Assembly: GCA_000787465.1 (NCBI GenBank)
Contig: JSYX01000028.1
Span: 1-64,000 of the forward strand
Source of the DNA: Thermomucor indicae-seudaticae
Lineage: Eukaryota > Mucoromycota > Mucoromycetes > Mucorales > Lichtheimiaceae
Reading direction: 5' to 3'
Length of the DNA: 64,000 bases
In this document: piece after piece, positions 57,009 through 64,000 of the stretch
Layout: every line of letters starts with the position of its first letter
How positions within the stretch are numbered: the first letter of the stretch is position 1
Program-made: the position numbers and the translations under genes
Notes under the pieces: model-generated
The model's database searches: none
What the model saw: only the letters and a program-made list of their open reading frames with translations
Told to the model about the DNA's origin: nothing

Positions 57009-58668
57009 ATGGAGTCGCAAACACCCGATTTCTCCGCGGATCCTCGCATGAAGCTCAATGAACAAACTGGAAAATGGTCCTATGTTGCTGAAGACGGTGT
57101 CGCCTATGAATATGACGAAGAAAAACGCGCATGGTTTCCGATGGTAAAGATCTAGAAACGTTGAACGTCCATCCATGGCGGAACTGAATGTGGGCTGTTA
57201 TGAAGTATAGTGAAGAGCTTGTCGAATCTCAGCAGTCTGCTTATGCTGTAGAAGGCGTCGATCAATCGGTAGGGTGTGCCAACAAATAGCAGTCTAAAGC
57301 GGCTTATCACTCAACCTTGCTGTTGCAGGAGCCTGCTGTACCGCCCAGCGAAAAGAGAAAACGTGTCTATACATATACCGATGTACGTAAGTTTGTTGGA
57401 GGTGGGACTTGCGTACATCTGCTGATCGTCTTCCAGGACAATGACCCAAAGAAGCGAAAGCAAGAGCAGCCGAAAAAGAGACCAAACACTTCGGTATACG
57501 TCACCGGAATACCGCCTGATGCAACAGTTGAGGAAATGCAGCAAGTCTTTAGCAAATGCGGGGTTATCATGGAAGATCTGGAAACCGGTAAGTCTTGCAA
57601 GTTGCTGTCATGTTGAACCAACCAATCAATCAAGCAATCAAACGCAACAACAGGTGAACCGAAAATCAAGATATACCGAGATGAACAAGGGCGGCCCAAA
57701 GGCGATGCTTTGGTCACTTACTTTAAAGAAGAATCCGTTCCTTTGGCAATCAATTTACTGGATGACGCCGAGTTTCGCTTGGGCCAGCCATCCACAAAGA
57801 TTAGAGTACAGCAGGTAAAATAGCAGTTAGAGTTGGCCCCACTCAAATCTAGCGATTGATGCGCGCTGGTGACTAGGCTGTGTTCAAAGACAAGGATCCA
57901 ACCAACAATGACAAGAAAAAGACACAAACCACAAACAAGGCCAAGATAAAGAAACGATTACATCAAATGCAGAGGTTTGTTTCCTATTTTGTTTTATCGA
58001 TTGAGCATGTCATTCACGCGCTACAAAGGAAACTGGATTGGGTAGAAAATGAGGAAGGGAAAAAGGCTGAAAAGTTTGCAAAGATTGTTATTCTCAAGAA
58101 CATGTACACCCAACAAGAACTCGACGTAAGGCAGCGCTTGAAGAATGCCAGGGAGAAGGTTGCTTAATATCCAACCGTAGGAGGATCCCACGTTGTACTT
58201 AGAGCTGAAAGAGGAAGTCCGAGAGGAGTGCGAGAAGCTTGGAGAGGTGACCAATGTCATATTGTATGATGTAAGTTTTATCTGTTTGGGCAATTGTAGC
58301 AGCCCTAGATTGACGCTTATGATAGAAATCGCCTGGTGGTGTTATATCTGTACGGTTTGCGGAAAAGGAGAGTGCGGCTGCCTGTGTACTAGTAAGTGGT
58401 TATATCACCCACCCATAGGATCTATATACTCTAATATGACGAGCAGTTGATGAACAACCGTTACTTTGCTGGCCGCCAAATAAGCGCCGAAATATACGAT
58501 GGCAAGACCAAATATCAAAAGAGCGGCACAAAGGGACCTGGTCTTGACGAAGAGGAAGAAGAGGCAGAAAAGGCACGGCTGGAACGTTATGCTAAATGGC
58601 TAGAAGAGGGAGGCGAAGAATCATCATCATCATCATCAAAAGCAGAGTCAAGTAAACAAGGATCATAG
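57009..58668 (+). CDS. CUS2: Cus2/TATSF1-type U2 snRNP splicing factor
   Basis: Ten exons (57009-57143, 57206-57268, 57329-57382, 57437-57587, 57654-57814, 57877-57974, 58029-58125, 58181-58270, 58326-58391, 58447-58668) give 378 aa. The N-terminal part has a DGVAYEYDEEKRAWFPM motif as in TATSF1. RRM1 shows NTSVYVTGIPPDATVEEMQQ and RPKGDALVTYF. RRM2 is of the UHM type (KIVILKNMYTQQELD, VTNVILYD, VISVRFAEKESAAACV, MNNRYFAGRQISAEIYD). The tail is acidic with a Ser run. In yeast Cus2 binds U2 snRNA and Hsh155 and acts in prespliceosome assembly; the human homologue binds SF3B1. The 10-exon structure is high for a small splicing factor. Confidence 0.9.
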
Positions 58669-58845
58669 TTGTTCATGTCATTTTGATTTGTCATTATGGA
58701 TCGTTTGTTGTTATATAGTATGTTACGCAAAAACAGGGGGGAAAGCATATTAAGCACCAAGCTGCGATGTTGTCAAACTTGCCCACGACCGTCATGTGTA
58801 CAGTAGCTCCCTCTTTCTTCACCGCTCTCTTTGTTTTTGTCCGCC

Positions 58846-59712
58846 ATGCCATATAGGAATGGTTTTCAGCCCAAGGACGCAAGGACTGTGAGTACCTTTG
58901 ACGATGAACTGACGACAGGAACCCAAGCATTGATCGAGTTTCTCAAGAATACAAGCCCTGAAGAGTTCCAAAGAGGCAGCAGCGCTGGCTTCTTTAAAAA
59001 ACGGCAGAAACCATCTCCTTTATCCAGCAATGTTCGTGAATTTTTGGACGACGACCCACCACCGAGTATCATCAAGAAAAAGGATGTTGCTCAGCACCCA
59101 CCGCCTCTGCTCACGGCGCCACCTCGGCGACAGTCTTCTCTGGCGGCGGCGGCGCCTCTTTCGCCGCCGAGTCCTATGCTGCCCTCGCCCTCGAAACGCC
59201 ATGAACTCAGTAGCGCAGGCAGGCAGCGTCGTCGTCGTCCGTCCGTTGCTACTAGTACGACGCGAACCAACCCGTCGTCCTTTTACCGTCCAACTATGAA
59301 CCAAGTATTTGAGGAGAAGCAAGATGCAGCCATGGAAGCTGCTCTGCGCGAGCGTGTGGCCCATCTTGAGCCTGCTGCTACTGCCGTAAAAGACAATGCG
59401 ATTCGTATTAGACATCGACATATCCAGACCCAGACAATGCCGGTACTGGACAAGACCAAGGAGGAGGATCGTCAGGCAAATGAACAAGAAAAGCATCAGA
59501 CCCAGTCTGATGACAACAACACGGTCGAGCAGCTGAAGCGTTGGATTGCTGAAGAACAACAACAACAGAAGCGGCTGCAGGCTGCTCTACATCAAGCGCA
59601 AGACCAATTTGAGGTCCTTTCTGGATTAGCCTATATAAAGCTGCGAGAAATATGGGAAGAAAAAGTGCGCTGGGAGACTGCCTGCTTTGAGCTGCAAGCA
59701 AGAGTAGAATAA
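58846..59712 (+). CDS. Unknown disordered protein with coiled coil
   Basis: An intronless frame of 288 aa. The start MPYRNGFQPKDARTVSTFDD leads to a short helical motif (TQALIEFLKNTSPEEFQ). The middle is Pro, Ala, Ser and Arg rich (PSPMLPSPSKR, RQRRRRPSV). The C-terminal half is a coiled coil (NTVEQLKRWIAEEQQQQKRL, LQAALHQAQDQFEVL). ATG 58846 is chosen over the in-frame alternative codon at 58831. I do not recognise the family; the short N-terminal motif recurs in fungal cytoskeletal or cell-cycle proteins in my memory, but this is too weak for an assignment. Confidence 0.6.
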   Translation: MPYRNGFQPKDARTVSTFDDELTTGTQALIEFLKNTSPEEFQRGSSAGFFKKRQKPSPLSSNVREFLDDDPPPSIIKKKDVAQHPPPLLTAPPRRQSSLAAAAPLSPPSPMLPSPSKRHELSSAGRQRRRRPSVATSTTRTNPSSFYRPTMNQVFEEKQDAAMEAALRERVAHLEPAATAVKDNAIRIRHRHIQTQTMPVLDKTKEEDRQANEQEKHQTQSDDNNTVEQLKRWIAEEQQQQKRLQAALHQAQDQFEVLSGLAYIKLREIWEEKVRWETACFELQARVE

Positions 59713-60016
59713 ACGTGTAATCCAATACAGTATGATGATCTGCCAGTGTGTTGAATTATGGGCCCCGAAAGCCCGAAAGTGGGGGGGGGGAACTTTTTTC
59801 TTTTTTGATAGTGCCATGAATCGTGGTTACCGAGACCGAAAATATAATTCCACAGACAATGATCGCTTGTTGAGAGCTCTTTCACAACCTGTGCAAGCAT
59901 GGTATGCGACGATGCGTTCCTTCTTGTGGCTGCATTGACCCCATGATTGTTGCCGCACGCTGTAGGGAAAAGAAATGGGCCCCTCATTCGCGCGCGAAAA
60001 ATGTCCAAATCTACAA

Positions 60017-60847
60017 ATGGGTCAAATGTAATAATCCCTTTTAACGCGTAGTATTATTATTTCTGTCTGACTTTTTTGTTTGGTTGGGGATAGCGGACAA
60101 GCCCATTGTATTTGAGGATGAGGGCGAAGAACAGGACAAGACGGAAGCCAGCAAGGTAATGAATGGGTGGGGCCGATCGGAAGGCTTGTGTTTCTCAAAG
60201 ACTCCATCCAATCTTAGACAACGACAACGACGCCTCCGCCAGCAGCAGAACAGAACGCGGATAGTCAGCCCAGCAGTAGTGCACTTCCTCCACCACTACC
60301 GACCGATAAAGGTGCAGTCGCGTCATTGATCGCCGAAGAAGATGAAGAAAGAACAAGTACTCCCAAACTCGACGATATATCGGACGTCGACTCAGAGCAA
60401 AGGCTGGGTCAGATGATAGATCAGGACGAGGATAATAACACGGGAGATGATCTGAACGACCCGGCCAAGCATCCAGCATCCATCCCACATGTTCACCCGC
60501 GGTTCAATACCACACCAGACGAAGAGATGTCGGAAGCAGCACCACCACAAGACGTGGTAATGCAGGATCTGCCTGAACAGCAACAGCAACAAGAAGAAGG
60601 TGGTCTGTACGACCAGCCAGTGACAGACCAACCTCCACAAGAAGAAGGTGGTCTTTACAGCCAACCAGTGACAGAACAAGCCTCTGTTCTTCAGAGTCAA
60701 CCGATGACAACAGAACAACAACCACCGTACATCCCCGAACAGCAGCAGCAGCTACCACCAGTCGTAAGCGATTCAACACTGTTACCTTCGAACCAAGCTT
60801 CTTCTTCATCATCATCCGAGGGCATTAATCAGCCGCAGCCACAATAG
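60017..60847 (+). CDS. Unknown acidic Gln/Pro-rich protein
   Basis: Three exons are likely: 60017-60020 (ATG plus one base), 60094-60155, 60218-60847, giving 231 aa. The first exon is inferred: it completes MADKPIVFEDEGEEQDKTEA, but its donor (GTCAAA) is weak. The rest is disordered: an acidic stretch with DISDVDSEQRLGQMIDQDED, Gln runs (EQQQQQEEGG), two near-identical units (EEGGLYDQPVTDQPPQ and EEGGLYSQPVTEQ), and a Ser run. No domain is visible. The gap 59713-60016 upstream has no supported gene. Confidence 0.5.
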
Positions 60848-60891
60848 TATAATAATGATAATAAAGACGTCAAAATGATTAATGTGTCATC

Positions 60892-61035
60892 CATGCATTC
60901 TTAGCACAGTTTCAAAGAAAGAAATCTTCCTTTGCTTTCTTCCTAGCACAGTTTCAAAGAAAAAACCTTCTTTGTTTTCTTCTTTTCCTGTTTCAAAGAA
61001 AAAAAAGACCTTCCTGTGCTTTCTTCGTTTCCTTT
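60892..61035. repeat. Three-copy imperfect 40-50-bp repeat with dyad symmetry
   Basis: The phrase GTTTCAAAGAAA followed by CTTTG...TTTCTTC occurs three times (starts near 60908, 60951 and 60991). Within each copy AAAGAAA pairs with TTTCTTT. The repeats lie in the spacer between two plus-strand genes and could form RNA hairpins in the 3' UTR of the preceding gene or act as a terminator. Confidence 0.5.
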
Positions 61036-61054
61036 TTTCTTTTTTCCCAAACAC

Positions 61055-61519
61055 ATGAACAGAACAGCAGCAGCCGCAGCAGCAGCGACACCTTCGATTC
61101 AGCAACGATGGTGGGAGGCAGCCGCTCGATTCAGTTTATGGATCGACGAGATGGAAACCAAGTATTCTCGTGTGATGCATCAGCTCCAATCGCAGATCCT
61201 GAAGCTGGTCCAGACCTACAAGCATCTCTATCAGACGTATCCGCCGCTGCGATGGGCAAGCTACGTCCTCTCGAGCCTGGTCACGCTGCCTGTCATTGCG
61301 GTCACAGCCGCGATGGCCGCCAGCCTGGCTGCGCTCGTCATGATCTCGACCGTCCTTATCGGTATCATCCAGACTGGCGTTATTGCCCTCGGCACCACCG
61401 TCCTGTTCTTCTTTGTCGCTTTAGCCGTGGTCACCACGGCATTTTTGGCTCTGATCTTTATCGGTCTCTGGATGGTCTATGTTCGTCTCAAGTCCATGTT
61501 GTACGTTCTTAAACAATAA
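61055..61519 (+). CDS. Promethin/LDAF1-like hydrophobic protein
   Basis: An intronless frame of 154 aa from 61055. After an Ala run and an amphipathic start (WWEAAARFSLWIDEMETKY, then helix HQLQSQILKLVQTYKH) it has a long, nearly continuous hydrophobic part made of several helices (SLVTLPVIAVTAAMAASL, VMISTVLIGIIQTGVIAL, VLFFFVALAVVTTAFLALI) that can form a hairpin. This layout fits the promethin family, ER proteins that gather at lipid droplets with seipin. Alternatively it is an unrelated multipass membrane protein. Spacing to WRAP73 is 30 bp, unusually tight. Confidence 0.55.
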   Translation: MNRTAAAAAAATPSIQQRWWEAAARFSLWIDEMETKYSRVMHQLQSQILKLVQTYKHLYQTYPPLRWASYVLSSLVTLPVIAVTAAMAASLAALVMISTVLIGIIQTGVIALGTTVLFFFVALAVVTTAFLALIFIGLWMVYVRLKSMLYVLKQ

Positions 61520-61549
61520 TTTTTTTTCTTGATCTTTTTTTCTTTTGTG

Positions 61550-63360
61550 ATGGATCTGGTCTGGACTCATCCGTACCGATCGTCGTCGTCGTCCTGCTGT
61601 TGCCGAGTCTCACCAGACAGCGCGTACCTTGCGAATGCGGCCGAACGCCGACTCGTGATTCGAAGTCTGTCATCGCGGGAACTGGCCGTCCTGCACGTGT
61701 TTGAGACAAATGATGCCATTGATGACTTGGCATGGTCGCGTGATGCGCGCTACATCCTGACTGTGAATTACACCTCGGCGACGGTCCAGGTCTGGTCTCT
61801 CGCAAACACCCACTGGCGCTGCGAGATTAAAGACCCCGGGTTTGGCATTCGACGCGTGTGGTGGAATGCAGACGCGAGTTCCGTCCTGTGTAGCTCGAAT
61901 GATCTGGTAATACTGAGTCTGTGAGAGAGAGCGCCCTATTCGCATGAAACACAGACTTTATTATTGTCTTGTCTAGTTGAGGATATCCGTATGGCGATTG
62001 AATGAACGCCAAGTACTTTACATGAAATATAACAAGTTTTCAGACAAAGGTTCGATTTTAACAATCTTGATTAACAATCTTGAAAATACCGAGAATATTA
62101 AGGAATTACGTTAGGATGTGAAGCGAGTCCGGATGGAAAATACCTGGCCATCGTGGAGATCAGAAACGGAAAAGATCATGTCGCTATTTACAACCCATCC
62201 AACATGACACTGCTCAAGCACTTTGCAACAGATACGGCCGATCTACAAAATATATCCTGGTCACCTGATAGTCGATATCTCGTCGCTTGGGATCATTGCC
62301 TATACGCAAGTATTTAAAAAGAGAATGGGGCTGATGAATCTTAGCTAATGATACACGTGCAGTACAAGCTCCTGGTCTATCGTCCAGATGGTCAATTGTG
62401 CGAGACTTACCAGGCCTATGAAGACGGTCTGGGTTTAAAGACCGTTGCATGGAATCCAGATGGTCAGTTACTGGCTCTGGGAAGCTTCGACCAAAAGGTT
62501 AGATAGAAATGGCATCTGTGTGGAAAAGAAAGTGGCTGATTGTTTCAAGGTGCGCTTGTTACGGACACATTACTGGAAAGAACTCTATGCATTTGATCAT
62601 CCGTCAACATTGGGCCTCTCCAGCTTCAAAGATACCGTAAGGGCGCTAACTCTCTTTTTTTCCCCCCAAAGGCAAATAGACTCAGATACAGATTGTAGAT
62701 AGTATGGCAAGAACAACCGCCTCCGAAAACTGGCACTCCATCATGTTTGTAGCAGCTACACGCTTTATAGAGTAGCAAGCCCTGACTGTTTCAACAGATA
62801 TACAAATCACTAGGCGCCCTTTGCATATCTCCATATCACGACCCGAGTATAATGCCTCTCATCCCAAGACCGCGGTTAGCGTCTGTTGGTTTAGCGCAGA
62901 CGGCGAAATGATGTGTACAAAAGTTGGCAAGTAGGACCGAAAGAAATCGATTATCGATGGATGATAATCATTATACCATCATCCAGATGTCATGCCAACT
63001 GCATTATGGCTATGGGATGTTACAAAACTCAGTTGCTGTGCGATCGTGTTACAGACCACACCAATCCGACAGACGGCATGGAACCCGCAATATCCACATC
63101 TGCTCGCCATGATCTGTGGAAATAATAACATGGTTTACTTTTTGGAGCGACGGAAGAAGGCTGAAATCAGTGTGACGCCAGTGTCTGTACCTGCTGGCGG
63201 TAAGTAAACAAGAAAAAAAATGATGAACATCCATCGAACTAAAAAAAATTGATTGTATAAAGGTGATTTCGTTGTCAAAAGAATCCAGTGGAGTGAGAAC
63301 GGGAAGCATCTGCTCGTCATGGATAACGAGCTCTTTTGTTTGGCTTCAATAAATATCTAG
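61550..63360 (+). CDS. WRAP73: WRAP73/WDR8-type WD-repeat protein
   Basis: Nine exons (61550-61906, 61977-62049, 62115-62305, 62363-62497, 62550-62636, 62699-62744, 62798-62926, 62987-63199, 63263-63360) give 442 aa. WD blades are visible as AIDDLAWSRDARYILTVNY...VQVWSL, ASPDGKYLAIVE, NISWSPDSRYLVAWDHCLYYKLLVYRPDG, KTVAWNPDGQLLALGSFDQKVRLL, ALWLWDVTKLS, RQTAWNPQYPHLLA, RIQWSENGKHLLVMD. The phrase KLLVYRPDGQL and the block order match WRAP73. It acts at centrosomes or spindle pole bodies in animals and yeast (Wdr8 with Pkl1-Msd1), anchoring spindle ends. Introns 3 and 7 begin with GC. The stop codon overlaps the stop of the alanine aminotransferase gene on the other strand. Confidence 0.85.
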
Positions 63361-64000
63361 TCATCTCTAAATCGGTTCAAGAAGTCAGCATGGAACCTTT
63401 CAATCTTGGAACAAAAGTCGTCAAACAGATCTTCAGGTGGCAAGAATGTGGAACGGAAATGCCATGTTCCATCTTTCTGACCAAAACCTGAACCTATCAT
63501 GATAAAGCCCAGTGAATGTGCAGGTCAAGCGAAAGAATTAAGTTGGGTGTTTACCTGGAATGACGCATACACCTGGCCAAGAAAAAGTGATTACCATGGA
63601 TATATACACACACAGCCTTTCTCTCCAATCGTTTTCTTACCTGTTGCTTCCAGCATTTCCTGAGCATAGAACGCATCGGGTGCCATACCAAGTTCACGCG
63701 CCTTGGCGATCGCTTTTTGCGGTAACCGAATGCGGGGGAAAAGGTACATGGACCCATGTGCCGGTTGGCAACTGACGCCCTCCATCGCGTGATTGAATAC
63801 GTCCTCGAGCCACTTCGAACGACGACGCAAGGACTCGTACAGCTGTGTGATTTCGTCGCGGAAGGCAGGATACGACGGGTCACCCGGACGCGGAGGGTCG
63901 CACATCAGGTCGACCATGATCTGGCCCTGCACGTTTGGGCAGAGCGATATCGACGCCAGCTTGTAGAGCTGCTCCATCACTTGAGGATCAAAGTTGCAGC
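63357..64000 (-). CDS. ALT1: Alanine aminotransferase, C-terminal part (runs off the window)
   Basis: Minus-strand exons seen: 64000-63641 (entering from outside), 63572-63555 (18 nt) and 63493-63357. The visible part covers CNFDPQVMEQLYKLASISLC, PNVQGQIMVDLMCDPPRPGDPSY, EGVSCQPAHGSMYLFPRI, APDAFYAQEMLEATG, then VCVIPGSGFGQ and HFRSTFLPPEDLFDDF, all in the order of ALT. The enzyme transfers an amino group between L-alanine and 2-oxoglutarate with PLP. The catalytic Lys region and N-terminus lie beyond 64000. The stop is at 63359-63357 within the CTAG that also ends WRAP73. Confidence 0.9.

Noticed and set aside
56640..57176. 178-codon minus-strand open frame between the RBR and CUS2 genes
   Set aside because: Overlaps the first CUS2 exon antisense and has no motif; likely chance.

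Overview
The window is eukaryotic and fungal. Genes carry many short introns (about 45-90 bp, GT-AG with a few GC-AG), encode typical fungal proteins and lie close together. The gene set (membrane-anchored starch-synthase-like glycosyltransferase, Ypp1/TTC7, bZIP with a C-terminal DPRIDLIPT block, Cbp4, Aim24, group III hybrid histidine kinase) and the Tnp2-like and gypsy-like debris suggest an early-diverging filamentous fungus, most likely Mucoromycota/Mucorales. That placement is inference from protein style, not a search.

Left part (1-9.3 kb): a repeat-rich, largely decayed stretch. It holds unrecognised ORFs, a short retroposed sequence with an A-tail and a 16-bp target duplication (2843-3123), a broken minus-strand gypsy-type gag-protease-RT remnant (3241-5540), a multi-exon unrecognised gene that may be broken (about 6063-7994) and orphan exons (an SDR Rossmann fold at 8153). 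Between 9.4 and 20 kb come four conserved genes: YPP1/TTC7 (9 exons), a type II membrane GT5-like glycosyltransferase, a Pap1-type bZIP factor and a secreted multicopper oxidase.

Middle (20.3-32.6 kb): a small CxxC/HxxxH protein, then a roughly 5.7-kb dead DNA transposon (about 21289-27024) with TTCAC/GTGAA-rich inverted ends, a decayed Tnp2-like transposase and an opposite-strand companion gene with an RGG tail. One 400-aa low-complexity coiled-coil protein follows, then a gene-poor zone with a 55-bp MITE-like foldback (31626-31680) and a cluster of AACTCGCT octamers.

Right part (32.6-64 kb): a dense conserved block. In order: THOC7 (+), glutamate decarboxylase (+), succinyl-CoA ligase beta (+), a small unknown gene (+), CCDC47-like (+), CBP4 (-), a homeodomain factor (-), a giant group III hybrid histidine kinase (+), AIM24 (-), an RBR E3 ligase (-), CUS2/TATSF1 (+), two unknown low-complexity proteins (+), a promethin-like hydrophobic protein (+), WRAP73 (+) and the 3' part of alanine aminotransferase (-). 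I reconstructed exon structures by hand; for the main genes the exon lengths sum to intact reading frames.

The most striking object is the histidine kinase at 43944-52523. It is predicted at 2709 aa, with 20 tandem HAMP-type units of about 92 aa where classical fungal Nik1/Os-1 proteins have about five to seven. Fifteen of these units lie in one 4.1-kb exon.
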